Origin: JBHJGM01 sp050331815
GTDB lineage: Bacteria; Verrucomicrobiota; Verrucomicrobiia; Opitutales; JBHJGM01
Length of the DNA: 64,000 nucleotides
Direction of reading: 5' to 3'
NCBI GenBank assembly: GCA_050331815.1
Contig: JBHJGM010000002.1
Span: 186,001-250,000 of the forward strand
A model generated the notes under the pieces. That model saw only the letters and a program-made list of their open reading frames with translations, was not told the DNA's origin and made no database searches. The translations under genes were made by a program, and so were the position numbers. Shown in pieces: positions 27,825 through 37,323 of this stretch (within the stretch, counting starts at the first letter, position 1; the number at the start of each line of letters is the position of its first letter).

Positions 27825-29855
27825 TTAAAACGCGAATTGAATCGCGGCGCGTGATAGGAAGGTTAATCCGATACTCACCATGGTTATCAGGCCGTATCCG
27901 CAAAAGAATCCAGCCGCCACGACCGGAATGTACTGCCGCCACTTCAGCCCCAGTTTGCGCTGGAAGTAGTAGCGCCCGATGAGCGCACCGATGAAGTTAG
28001 GCAGAATGATGTGCGGCATCGACTGGTTCAGTCCTTTGACGACTCCGTAGGTGAGGAAGATCGGGGCCTGAACCAAACGCATGACCGCGAACAGCCCGAG
28101 CCCCATCGACGCGCCGACCCCCACCGTTGTCCAACTGAAGGCCTGTTCGAAGGTCGAGTAGTCACCGAGGGTGGCACTGAAGACGATCGAGCGATTCTTT
28201 GCGTCGAGGTCCCAGTACTCCTCAGCAAACGGATAGCGCGCCGAGGGCACCTCCGCGAGGCTCCAGATGAAACTGGCAAAGAAGACCTGGCAGACGAGAA
28301 TGATCGGATACAAGAGCAGGGTGGCTTTCCAAAGGCTCTTGAAACTCGTGCCGGTCAGTTCGCACTCGCGGTAGCGCACGGTGATCTGCCCCAGGCCGAC
28401 CATCGAGATTGCGGGCATGGGCAGAAACCAGACGGCCACGCCGCTGTAGCCGCTCAAGATAAACATCGCCTCCTTGATCATGGGGATCTCCACAACCTGT
28501 CCGGCTAGCCCCTCCAGGCGCGCGGTCACGTAGCCCAGTAACGGCGTGTAGAAAAATCCTAGAAAGATCAGCACGGCCATCACCTGCGTGTGCCAGTCGA
28601 TCAGGTAACCGCAAACGAGTATCCAGAAGACCGTGACGGCCAGATACACCGAGAGGATGATCCAGGCCTTGATGTCGCCACGCCCGATGGGCGTCTGGGC
28701 GCGCTGGTCGAGCCGTCCTTCGGGCACATCCTGCTGGATATTTTTGAGCGGGTTTTTCCGGAAGATGGCGACGCACTGGGCGATGCCCACCAGGGCCACC
28801 GCCGCACTGATGCCGATGTTGAAACTCAGGTAAACGTCGACGTTGTTAAGGAAGAGCGTGTCGACAGTTCCATCGCCCGGTTTCCACTCCTGCAAAATCT
28901 GAAAGCGATACAGGATCGGGTTGGCAATGAACGTGACGACCACTCCGATAAAGCTGCCGACCATGGCCCAGAAGGGCAGGACCATCCCGATAATGATGTG
29001 CGAGAGGTCGAAGCTGAAACCAGTGGCCACGGCGGGAAGGATCGAGGCGGTGTCCGTCGTCAGATCGACCCAGGGCTGCGGCAGGATCATGATCGGCTGC
29101 GTCGCGAAGATGGTCGAAAGCGTTGTGATGCCCAGATAGATGAACCCGAAACCCATGCCGAGCGCGCCGCCGATGGAAAACACCCGCCAGCGCCAGGAGG
29201 TGTCGTTGTCCTTACGCTCGGAAGTGTCCTCCGCCAGCGAGAGCACGCCCTGCGCGCCCACCGTGGCCAGCGGGAAGGGCAGCCGCTCGATGTCGCTGGT
29301 CAGCTTGAAGAGTCCGTAGCCAAGGATCACCTGGCTGATTTGGCCGATCAAAATCTTCATCCCAACCAGCAGGATAACCACCAGCCACTTCGACTGGAAA
29401 AACGATCGTGTGTCGTACGAGCTGCCTTCCGGGGTGGGGGCGTACCAGGTGGGCACGTCGTTGGCGATGCCCATGGCGTAGGCCGCTTCGCTGGTGCGGT
29501 AAAACTGGTTCCACAAAAGCGTTTCGTGAAAGGGTATGTGCACGGCGATGCCCGCCATGAAAAACAGGATGAAGATCTCAGCCTTCTTCAGATTTTGTTG
29601 CGCGCGTCGGGCCGCCTCGATAAAGAGGATGATCGTGACCCACTGCGCGGCCGGGCCCACGTTGATGTTGCCGGCCAAGAGCTCCATGTAGAGCGCCCCC
29701 GGGATCATGATGAGCCCGATAAAGAGCGCGCCTAAAAACGTCTTGAAATTGAAGCCGTCCTCGAAGGTCGAGGGTACTTCCATCAGGCTGCGAAACTGCT
29801 CGATTTCCGAGTCCTGCTTGCGTGGGCGTTTCAGGAATTTCGAAAGGGCGGCCAT
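27825..29855 (-). CDS. OPT-like polytopic membrane protein
   Basis: The protein has 676 residues with about 14-16 hydrophobic helices and no signal peptide. It resembles the poorly characterised OPT-like membrane family found in Planctomycetes and Verrucomicrobia. I think, from memory and unchecked, this is the DUF6784/DUF6785 group. Recognisable stretches are GPAAQWVTIILFIEAARRAQ, FPLATVGAQGVLSLAED and FWILVCGYLIDWHTQVMAVL. True OPT proteins import oligopeptides or metal chelates. A second protein of almost the same length opens the operon at 38649-40685, so the two may form a heterodimer. The gap to the giant FtsX gene is 48 bases, to the ATPase 24. Confidence 0.7.
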   Translation of the reverse strand: MAALSKFLKRPRKQDSEIEQFRSLMEVPSTFEDGFNFKTFLGALFIGLIMIPGALYMELLAGNINVGPAAQWVTIILFIEAARRAQQNLKKAEIFILFFMAGIAVHIPFHETLLWNQFYRTSEAAYAMGIANDVPTWYAPTPEGSSYDTRSFFQSKWLVVILLVGMKILIGQISQVILGYGLFKLTSDIERLPFPLATVGAQGVLSLAEDTSERKDNDTSWRWRVFSIGGALGMGFGFIYLGITTLSTIFATQPIMILPQPWVDLTTDTASILPAVATGFSFDLSHIIIGMVLPFWAMVGSFIGVVVTFIANPILYRFQILQEWKPGDGTVDTLFLNNVDVYLSFNIGISAAVALVGIAQCVAIFRKNPLKNIQQDVPEGRLDQRAQTPIGRGDIKAWIILSVYLAVTVFWILVCGYLIDWHTQVMAVLIFLGFFYTPLLGYVTARLEGLAGQVVEIPMIKEAMFILSGYSGVAVWFLPMPAISMVGLGQITVRYRECELTGTSFKSLWKATLLLYPIILVCQVFFASFIWSLAEVPSARYPFAEEYWDLDAKNRSIVFSATLGDYSTFEQAFSWTTVGVGASMGLGLFAVMRLVQAPIFLTYGVVKGLNQSMPHIILPNFIGALIGRYYFQRKLGLKWRQYIPVVAAGFFCGYGLITMVSIGLTFLSRAAIQFAF

Positions 29856-29903
29856 GAAGGAAGGGAAGCGAAAGGAGGCAAGGGGTGTTTAGGCAAGTTC
29901 GAG

Positions 29904-32900
29904 CTAGGCGGTGGCGGGCTGGGCGGTTTCCTCAAGCTTGTTGAGTTCCTGCAGGGTGCGCATGCGGTAGGTTTCCATGGTCTCGCGAGGGATGGATCGC
30001 CAGATTAGAAACTGCTTTCGCAAGTCGTCCATCAGGACTTTGTTCAAGCGCGCCCAGTCCTTGGGTTGCCCGGAGAGGCGCGTGATTTGGATTTTCACCT
30101 CGTCGATGCCGGGTATCTGGCTCGGAGCTGAATACAGACGAAAGTCCTGAGTGACGCCCAGATCGAACGGAGCTAGCGCCAGACGCGCGCGCAGGCCCAC
30201 GGAGCTTTTGTCCGGTGAGAAAAACTCGGTATCGCGCGACATGAACGAGCCCATGCCAGTGTCCTTATAGGCGTCGAAGTGCTCCTTGAGGAAGCTGACC
30301 ACGCCGGTGATGTCGTACTCGGAGACGGTGAAGGGAAAGGTGATGTCGAGCAGGTCGTCCTTGGGCGCGGGCAGTTTCCAGTTGCGCATGACCCCTGGAT
30401 TGGCACTGCGCGAAGCTTTCAAGGCCGGGAAGACCGCCGAGATCAAGACCGTCAGCATGACGATGAAGATGGTGAAGATGGCGTTGGTCGAAGAGTAGTT
30501 GATCTCCGGGACCGTGATCAGGCCGAGGGCAGCCAACTCTGTGAGGATTGCCAGCACCCCCTGTGCGAAGAGATAGCCGCCCATCCCACCGATGACCGAG
30601 TACACCAGCGCCTCAGCAAAGAAGAGGCCCGTGACGTGTGGTGGCGCCAGCCCCAGGGCGCTGAAGGTGTAGATCTCTTTCTCGCGATCGGCGACCGAGC
30701 CGAGCATTGTCCCGAAGATAACCAGCCCACCCAGCAGCACCGGGAAGAACAGATCGCGCAGGCCGCTGGCCTGCAGGACCGCTCCGGGCACATGGCGGTA
30801 GACGCCGTCGGTGCGAGTGGCGTTGACAGGGGCGTTCAGCATAGAGGCGAGCTCCTCGCCGATCTCGATGGCGGTGATCGCGTCGTCGGTGTAAATATGC
30901 AACGTGCGCATGTCGCCGCCCAATCTCTCGGCCACCTGGTTTGAGACAATCGCGATGCTGTCGACCAGTAGCGGCTCCCAACTTTGAGAGGCCGCGGTGG
31001 TCTCCGAGTCTTCACTGTTGTGCTGCGAGGAGATTTCGGGATCGTCGAGGTCCACCGGTAAAATGCTGCTGCCGTCCATATCGGTGATGTTAAGCATTTT
31101 CACCGGATCGAGGATGGGCCCGAGTTTGAGCGTGAGGCCACCCATCATCACGTTATCGCCTGGAGAGGCCCCTAACTGCTCGGCGACCGGTTCGGTGACC
31201 CAGATCGTCGCGTCGAAGTCGCTGAGTTCATTGCCGAGCATCGATGCGATGTTCGTGCGTAGCTCGGCGTCCGCGCGGTCCAGCCCCAAAATGCCGCGCA
31301 AGACGATGGGGTTGTCCGCGTTGCCATCGGTCAGGATGCGTCCAGGATTGTGCGTGGGTGTTTCTGCGTTCGCGCGCTCGGGGACGATCCAGATGCGCGG
31401 GGCGATCGCGAGCACGCCTTCCTTTTCGGCCCAGCGGCTAGTCGACAATTCGGCCACCTCCACCGGCACGCGCCCCCAGCTGACCCGGTGGTAATTGACC
31501 CCCGTGTAACCAGGCGTGCCCTGCTCAAAAATTTTGACGATCCCGATCTCTCGTCCGAAGGAGGCAAAGCAGAGGATGGTAAAGGTCAGCAGCGTGACGG
31601 TGGCGGCGGTCAGTGCGGTGCGCAGCGGGCGGCGTCGCATCGTCGAGATGCCCATGTTCATTGCGGCGAGGATGGTGTTGAAGCGCGACACGTCCGCGGA
31701 GTGCACCGTCCCCGCCACGCCCTGCAGCGCTTTCAACTCCACCTCAAATTTCTGCATGATGATGAAAATCACCAGCCCCGACAGCAGCACGATGGCAAAG
31801 CCCAGGAAGATGATCACCGGCGTCGCGGCGATGGCGAAGGCCGGGTGCGTGAAGTACAGAAGGAAGAACGTACCCAGGAAGAACATCGCGAAGAACGCGG
31901 TCTGGCGGTAGATGTTTGTCGCTCCGATGAGCAGCCGCTCCATGGCAAATGCGAAGGGGATGTTCAGCAGCAACAGGAAGATCACGGCGGTGACCAGATC
32001 CTCCATCGAGCCGCGCGTGTCGTCGTAAACCCGCCGTTCCTTCAGCCAGGAGGAGGCCGCCAGGGCTTCGGCAACGGCGGCGCTGTCCACTTCTGGCAGT
32101 CCGGCAAAGGCAGCCTTTTCGTCCTCCTCGATCTGTTGGCGGGCCGCCTTGAGCAGGTCGCGGTTTTCGGCGTGCAACTGGTCGACCGAGGATTTCGAGA
32201 TGTTGCGTGCACGCAGAATATCCAGGCGAAACTGATTCAGACGCGAGATGTCCGCGGCGGAGCGCTCGGCGATGGGCGGCGCGAAGAACCCGCCGTCAGC
32301 CCGGAAGCTAAGCCCGGTCCCGTAGATCAAGTCGTCCTTGATTTTGTCACGGTCTACCGAATCCTCCAGCAGGGCTTCGTCAATGTTCAGGGCGAAGACG
32401 GATTCCTCATCGAAGACCTTCACCCCTTCCACATCTTCTTCGCAAAACCAGGTGGCCACGCCGTCCAGGGTCAGCCGAAAGGACTCGCGCCGGCCCAGGT
32501 TGCTGTTGTTGAGCGCCTCGAAGACGAACACCTCGTCGGCGAGCGGTTGGGGCGGCAGGACAAACGCCCCGTGCCGGGCGGGAAACATCCGCAAAATCCG
32601 GCGGGCGTGCTGGGTCGTTTCCTGGTCGTTGGCAAAGGCGACGAAGCCGCGTTCATCGAAGTCCGCGGCAAAGGCCATCAGCCTGCGTTCCTCGGTCTCG
32701 AATGGGCCCCAGCCATAGGCACCGGAAGCGTTGCTGCGCACGATGAAGAAATCGTCGAAGGCGGGGATGTTGACCGGCTTGTAGTCATAGGCCGCAAACT
32801 GGCGCGCCTTGGAGGGCCGCTCCATGATCATGACCATGCCGCCGTTGACGGGCGTGTTGGCCGTGGAACTGCCCAGGGTGCGGGCCCGCAGGATTGAACC

Positions 32901-34979
32901 GCTCCAGTTGAAATTCCCGTCCATGGTCGTTTCAAAGAAATCGTCACGACGGGCGATCGAGGAGGCCCCTGAGAGCGCCTCGCCGTTGGCAACTTCACGC
33001 AGGGTGGGCAACACTTCGGTAAGTTGCGCGACGACGTTCTCAAAGTTGATCGAGGCGTACGTTTCACCGGGGGTGCCCAAGCGTCGAAAGGCATCCTGTG
33101 AGGTCGTCAGGGCCATGTTCTTGACGGTCAGCCGCCCCGCGATGTCGCCGGAGTGCGCGAAGCCTTTGCCTGCGTAAAACAGGTGCGGCGGGCTGATCTC
33201 GTTGCGCGCGGTTGCCCGCGCAAAATGGCTGAGCTCGACACCTCGGCGCTCCAGCGCGGCGGCGGCTACGTCGAAGGCGTCCATCACCTTCACGTACAGG
33301 GAGCCGCGGTCGTCCTTTGAGCGCAGGGCCGATTCACCGCCAAATAACAGGCCCCAGCGCGAGGTCGCATCGCCGAGCATCAGGGAGGTGTGCAACACGG
33401 TCAGCCCCCCATCGAGCTTCTCGCGGATGCGCTTTTCGGTTTCGATTACGTTCTGCTTTAGCGCCACCTGATTGCGGGTCCGTTCGATGTAGGCGTGCAC
33501 TTGAGCCAGCGCCAGTTCGAAGGGTTCCTGCATGGCATATTCGTCATAATACGCCGGCCCGAGCCTGTTCGCCTCCAGCGCCTCCTTGAAGGCGTTCCAG
33601 CCGGCCCGCCTTTTTCGGATCGCTTCGAGCTCGGCCTGTTGCGCGGGCTCGAGGGATTCACCTTTCGATTCCAATTCCAGTTGCAGGAAATTCAGTTGCG
33701 CCTCGGCATCGCGCGCGGCGGCCAGCCCCTCGTTGGAAATGCGCCGCAGCAGCACTTTAACAATGGCCTGGGCCTGCCGGACCTCATCGCCGCCGCTGAC
33801 GAATTTCCACAGAATCGTAAAAAAGCCTTCCTGCTCGATCGCCACCGGATTGTCCTGCTCCAGCGCCGCTTCGATCAGTGCCACATACTCCAGTTCGTTT
33901 TCGAGCGAACGTTCACGCTCACTAAAGTGCGCATCGTTTTCGGGACGCAGGAACGACTTGTAAAATGCGATGGCACCTTTGTGGCCGCGCGCCTTGTTGT
34001 CGAAGAAGGCGAGCACCATGTTGCGCCGCGGGGGGTTCTGCTTGAAGTCCTCGGCGACCGCCAGCAGGGCGGCTGCGTTCATGGCGTTGTAGGCACCGGG
34101 GCTGCGCTCGGGCACCGTGCCAAAGGAATCCAGCGGCGCGGCCAAGACCATCCATTCAGGCTGCTTCTCGTCCTTGACGACAAAATTGAAGAACGGGTCG
34201 GTGCCCTTGAGGAAGACCAGCACGTTGCGCCCGGTGCCGGTGACGGTGGGCTCACCATCGGGGCCCATGCCGGTCTCCGTCCCTCGCCAGACGACCTGCA
34301 CATCGATCCGTCCGTGCCCGGCATCCAGCAGATCCTCGACGGTGCCCTCGTAGTAATAGCGCGGAAAGTTCGCGGGCGCGACGGTGTGGTGCGAGTACTG
34401 GTTATCGAAGGTCGGGCTGTCGCCCTTCACAAAGATGACGGCTCGTGCGCCCATCCGAAAAGCCCGCCGCCAGGCGTTACCGCTGTCGTAATCCAGCAAC
34501 GCAATCTTCCCCGCCACACTTTCCTTGAAGCTGCCCAGCGAGCCATCGCCGCCGTAAATGAACGGACCGCTGATGCCGTTGGGCGGTGTGGTCGGTGGGA
34601 TGATCGCATTGGGGCGCAGCGGGAAAAGCTCCAGGCGCTGGCCGCCTCTGAGCGTCAGCGTGGACAAGCGCTGGCCGGCGGCGTCGCGTCGGGTCACCGA
34701 CTGGAAAGTCGGAAAGTCCTGTACCACGATCTCTTCATCAGTGAAGCCCATCAAACGCAGTCGTTCGAGTACATAATCCGTCGCCGCGTAGTATGCATCC
34801 GTTCCGGAAAGCCGGTGCGGGGTTTGCGTCAGAGCCCGGGTGTCTTGCTTCAGCTGCGCTTTCAGGGCTTCGGCATCCTGCGCGGACAACAGACCGGCCC
34901 CCAGGACCCACAGGCTCAGTACGTAGGGCAGGCAACGTCGGAAAATATGCGGCAGGGACATTTTGGAGAGGGGGCGCAC
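29904..34979 (-). CDS. Giant FtsX-type ABC permease with PA and pseudo-M28-peptidase ectodomains
   Basis: The protein has 1691 residues; a second start, M7 at 34961, is possible. In order: signal peptide (about 1-33), a PA-like insert (about 125-250) and an M28 aminopeptidase-like domain (about 265-350). Its metal ligands are gone: P282 replaces His in AAPLDSFG, N298 replaces Asp in GAYNAMNAAALL, and K329-A330 replace the Glu pair in FFDNKARGHKG. A long mostly helical periplasmic region follows, then about three TMs (993-1100), an FtsX TM (about 1126), a MacB-like periplasmic domain, and the FtsX core TMs (about 1410-1520). The C-terminus of about 130 residues is cytoplasmic or membrane-proximal. 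It is very large for an FtsX protein. It probably binds a peptide-like substrate outside and couples to one of the operon's ATPases. Confidence 0.85.
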   Translation of the reverse strand: MRPLSKMSLPHIFRRCLPYVLSLWVLGAGLLSAQDAEALKAQLKQDTRALTQTPHRLSGTDAYYAATDYVLERLRLMGFTDEEIVVQDFPTFQSVTRRDAAGQRLSTLTLRGGQRLELFPLRPNAIIPPTTPPNGISGPFIYGGDGSLGSFKESVAGKIALLDYDSGNAWRRAFRMGARAVIFVKGDSPTFDNQYSHHTVAPANFPRYYYEGTVEDLLDAGHGRIDVQVVWRGTETGMGPDGEPTVTGTGRNVLVFLKGTDPFFNFVVKDEKQPEWMVLAAPLDSFGTVPERSPGAYNAMNAAALLAVAEDFKQNPPRRNMVLAFFDNKARGHKGAIAFYKSFLRPENDAHFSERERSLENELEYVALIEAALEQDNPVAIEQEGFFTILWKFVSGGDEVRQAQAIVKVLLRRISNEGLAAARDAEAQLNFLQLELESKGESLEPAQQAELEAIRKRRAGWNAFKEALEANRLGPAYYDEYAMQEPFELALAQVHAYIERTRNQVALKQNVIETEKRIREKLDGGLTVLHTSLMLGDATSRWGLLFGGESALRSKDDRGSLYVKVMDAFDVAAAALERRGVELSHFARATARNEISPPHLFYAGKGFAHSGDIAGRLTVKNMALTTSQDAFRRLGTPGETYASINFENVVAQLTEVLPTLREVANGEALSGASSIARRDDFFETTMDGNFNWSGSILRARTLGSSTANTPVNGGMVMIMERPSKARQFAAYDYKPVNIPAFDDFFIVRSNASGAYGWGPFETEERRLMAFAADFDERGFVAFANDQETTQHARRILRMFPARHGAFVLPPQPLADEVFVFEALNNSNLGRRESFRLTLDGVATWFCEEDVEGVKVFDEESVFALNIDEALLEDSVDRDKIKDDLIYGTGLSFRADGGFFAPPIAERSAADISRLNQFRLDILRARNISKSSVDQLHAENRDLLKAARQQIEEDEKAAFAGLPEVDSAAVAEALAASSWLKERRVYDDTRGSMEDLVTAVIFLLLLNIPFAFAMERLLIGATNIYRQTAFFAMFFLGTFFLLYFTHPAFAIAATPVIIFLGFAIVLLSGLVIFIIMQKFEVELKALQGVAGTVHSADVSRFNTILAAMNMGISTMRRRPLRTALTAATVTLLTFTILCFASFGREIGIVKIFEQGTPGYTGVNYHRVSWGRVPVEVAELSTSRWAEKEGVLAIAPRIWIVPERANAETPTHNPGRILTDGNADNPIVLRGILGLDRADAELRTNIASMLGNELSDFDATIWVTEPVAEQLGASPGDNVMMGGLTLKLGPILDPVKMLNITDMDGSSILPVDLDDPEISSQHNSEDSETTAASQSWEPLLVDSIAIVSNQVAERLGGDMRTLHIYTDDAITAIEIGEELASMLNAPVNATRTDGVYRHVPGAVLQASGLRDLFFPVLLGGLVIFGTMLGSVADREKEIYTFSALGLAPPHVTGLFFAEALVYSVIGGMGGYLFAQGVLAILTELAALGLITVPEINYSSTNAIFTIFIVMLTVLISAVFPALKASRSANPGVMRNWKLPAPKDDLLDITFPFTVSEYDITGVVSFLKEHFDAYKDTGMGSFMSRDTEFFSPDKSSVGLRARLALAPFDLGVTQDFRLYSAPSQIPGIDEVKIQITRLSGQPKDWARLNKVLMDDLRKQFLIWRSIPRETMETYRMRTLQELNKLEETAQPATA

Positions 34980-34982
34980 GGT

Positions 34983-35822
34983 TTAATGCTCGTCGACCGA
35001 GCCGAGTTCGATGGTGACTTCATCGCGCCGGGCGACGCGCTCGATCTGACCGTCGCGAATCCACATCAGCCGGTCGCAGATATCGAGCATGCGGTGGTCG
35101 TGGGTCGCGCAGATGATGGTCACTCCGCGCTCGTTGTTGAGGCGGCGGAGGATATTCAAAATTTCCTGACCGGTTTTGAAGTCGAGGTTGGCCGTCGGCT
35201 CGTCACACAATAGAATACTTGGGTTGTTGGCCATCGAACGCGCGATCGCCACGCGCTGCTGCTGCCCGCCAGACATCTCGATGGGCTTGTGAAACCAGCG
35301 ATCCTTCAGACCAACGATGTCCAGCAGATCGATGCCGCGGTCGCGCGCTTCGTCCGGAGGGACCCCGCCGAAGACCATGGGCGTGGTCACGTTTTCCAGC
35401 GCGGTCATGTATTGAATCAGGTTGTACTGCTGGAAAATGTAGCCGATCTTGTGGCAGCGCAGAAAGGCGAGTTCCTCGGCGGTCAGCTGGGCCACATCCA
35501 CCTCGTCGATGTAGACGTTGCCGCTGCTGGGGCTGTCGAGCCCGCCGATCATGTTGAAGTAGGTGCTTTTGCCGGAGCCCGATGGCCCCATCACCGAGAT
35601 GAACTCGCCGGTGTAGATCTCCGAATCGATACCTGCCAGCGCGACGGTTTCCACCTTCTTCATCTGGTAGATCTTGCGAAGGTTTATCGTGCGTATAATA
35701 ACGCGCAACTCATCCTCTTTCGGCGGCGCGACTTCCGAAGCCAGCGGCTGCCCGGCAGCGGTCTTGGCGCTGCTGGAGGGGGTGGCCTCGTGCTGTGGGT
35801 CGGTGGACATCAGGGAGAACAA
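34983..35822 (-). CDS. ABC transporter ATPase, LolD/MacB type, with N-terminal extension
   Basis: The protein has 279 residues, beginning with about 40 residues of low-complexity Ser/Ala/Pro sequence not found in standard LolD. A complete nucleotide-binding domain follows: Walker A GPSGSGKST, Q-loop YIFQQYNLIQYMT, signature MSGGQQQRVAIARSM, Walker B ILLCDEPTANLD and H-loop IICATHDHRML. It lies between the smaller FtsX gene (22 bases upstream) and the giant FtsX gene (three bases downstream), so it could serve either. Together with the ATPase at 27063 the operon has two ATPases for two FtsX permeases. Confidence 0.93.
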   Translation of the reverse strand: MFSLMSTDPQHEATPSSSAKTAAGQPLASEVAPPKEDELRVIIRTINLRKIYQMKKVETVALAGIDSEIYTGEFISVMGPSGSGKSTYFNMIGGLDSPSSGNVYIDEVDVAQLTAEELAFLRCHKIGYIFQQYNLIQYMTALENVTTPMVFGGVPPDEARDRGIDLLDIVGLKDRWFHKPIEMSGGQQQRVAIARSMANNPSILLCDEPTANLDFKTGQEILNILRRLNNERGVTIICATHDHRMLDICDRLMWIRDGQIERVARRDEVTIELGSVDEH

Positions 35823-35844
35823 ACAGGCGGTCAGCTAAGCGAAA

Positions 35845-37323
35845 TCATTCGATACGCATGGCCTCCATGGGAGCGAGGCGCGCGGCCTTCAGGGAGGGGT
35901 AGACGGAAGCGATGGCGGCCAGCAGCGTCCCTAGCACAATGGAGCCCAGCAGCGAACCGAGCAAGCCAAGGAACGGCAGCGAGAGAAATGCGATGTCGCC
36001 GTAGCCGGCGGCCATCCGGCCCAGGGCAATGAGCATGCCCATCAACGAGCCGATCACCCCGCCCACCAGGCCAAGCAGGCTGGCTTCCATCACAAAAATC
36101 CACAGAATTGAGCGGTCGAGCGCGCCGAGGCATTTCAGCGTGGCGATTTCGCGGTAACGCTCGGTGACGGACATGAGCATGGCGTTGGCGATGCCCACGA
36201 TGCAGACGACCAGCGACACCGCCAGCAACCAGCCGAGGCGTGGGCCCAGCCCAAGGAAGCCGCCGCCGGTGCGCAGACCCGCGCTGCCCTGCTCGATCTC
36301 GCTGAGGCGCTGCTCCTCGCCTTTGCCCCGCGCGACTTCGACGAGCGAGTCCGCTGCCAAAGGCGGCAACTCCGGGCTGGTCTCGGCGTAGGTTTGGGCA
36401 AACCAATCGGCGTCACCGCGGTTGCGCAGAAAACGCCAAAGCGTTGACGTGTCGATGTCGGTCGGCTCTACGTCCATTTTGCCAGCCAGCTCACGACGCA
36501 TGCCGGTGGACAGCGCGGCTTCGGTCGTGGTGGCCAGCGCGAGTTGCTGCGCCTGTTCGCTGATGATGGTTGCCAACTCCGGGCTGAGCGCGAATCCGGT
36601 CTGCCGGACGGTTTCGTCCAGCCCGCCATCGAGGTTTTTGAAAGCCGCGATCACGGTGGGCTGCTCCAGTTGCGGACGCAGGGCTTGCACCGCCGCGTTG
36701 CGATTTTCGGCCACGGTTTCGAGCGTCGCGCGCAGTTCAGGCCAGCGGTCAAGAAAGGCCCGAAAATCCTCCTCGGGAGTGTTCAGGCGTACCGAACGCA
36801 GGCCCTCCAGCCGCTGGAGAAACGCCGCCCATTCGGCCTCGCCGCCCAACCGATCGAAGATGCGCGGGCTGAGTTGGCGCGTCTGCAACAAGGTAAAGCG
36901 CTCGGAGAAATCCAGCCGCCTGAAAAAGCCCAGATAGAGTTCCGCGGTGGCTGCCTTGGCAGCCAGATCCTTGGTTTCGGCCTCGGTTAACTGGCCGAAA
37001 TGCAGGGCCTCCGTAAAGGGAACCGAACCTGGCTGGGCTCCAGCCACATCTTCGATGACTTGCGCCGGGGTGACCCTTTGGGAAAGTCGCGTCTGCCAGT
37101 TTAGCGACAGCCGCAGTTTCGCAATCCGCGCGTCCACCTCATCCAGCGCCGATTGTTGAATCAGGCTGCCCGAAAGCATGTTCATCAAAAAGGCGATGGC
37201 CACGGTGATGACGAGCATCGTCATGAAGGAACGGAACAGACGGTAGCGGATGCCGACCAGTGTCAGGTCGAACAACTGCTTGAGGCCCATCTTGGGCTGT
37301 TCCTTAACTTCAAACGCTCTCAT
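35845..37323 (-). CDS. FtsX/MacB-type ABC permease
   Basis: From ATG 37323 the protein has 492 residues; M25 (near 37290), preceded by AAGGA, is a plausible alternative start. TM1 lies near residues 30-55 (FMTMLVITVAIAFLMNML), then a periplasmic domain of about 300 residues, which is mostly helical and Arg/Leu/Glu-rich. Three C-terminal TMs follow, carrying the FtsX signature (MSVTERYREIATLKCLGA and a final SVYPSLKAARLAPMEAMRIE). The four-TM layout matches MacB-like permeases. It overlaps the PqqD-like gene by 14 bases and is followed by the ATPase, so it is co-translated with both. The ectodomain lacks the peptidase-like region of the giant paralogue. Confidence 0.9.
   Translation of the reverse strand: MRAFEVKEQPKMGLKQLFDLTLVGIRYRLFRSFMTMLVITVAIAFLMNMLSGSLIQQSALDEVDARIAKLRLSLNWQTRLSQRVTPAQVIEDVAGAQPGSVPFTEALHFGQLTEAETKDLAAKAATAELYLGFFRRLDFSERFTLLQTRQLSPRIFDRLGGEAEWAAFLQRLEGLRSVRLNTPEEDFRAFLDRWPELRATLETVAENRNAAVQALRPQLEQPTVIAAFKNLDGGLDETVRQTGFALSPELATIISEQAQQLALATTTEAALSTGMRRELAGKMDVEPTDIDTSTLWRFLRNRGDADWFAQTYAETSPELPPLAADSLVEVARGKGEEQRLSEIEQGSAGLRTGGGFLGLGPRLGWLLAVSLVVCIVGIANAMLMSVTERYREIATLKCLGALDRSILWIFVMEASLLGLVGGVIGSLMGMLIALGRMAAGYGDIAFLSLPFLGLLGSLLGSIVLGTLLAAIASVYPSLKAARLAPMEAMRIE

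Noticed and set aside
30279..35213. Long plus-strand open frames (for example 31350-32897 and 33495-35213) opposite the giant FtsX gene
   Set aside because: High GC leaves few stops on the complementary strand. The frames have Arg/Gly/His/Asp-rich, low-complexity translations and no motifs, whereas the minus-strand frame is a clear membrane protein.
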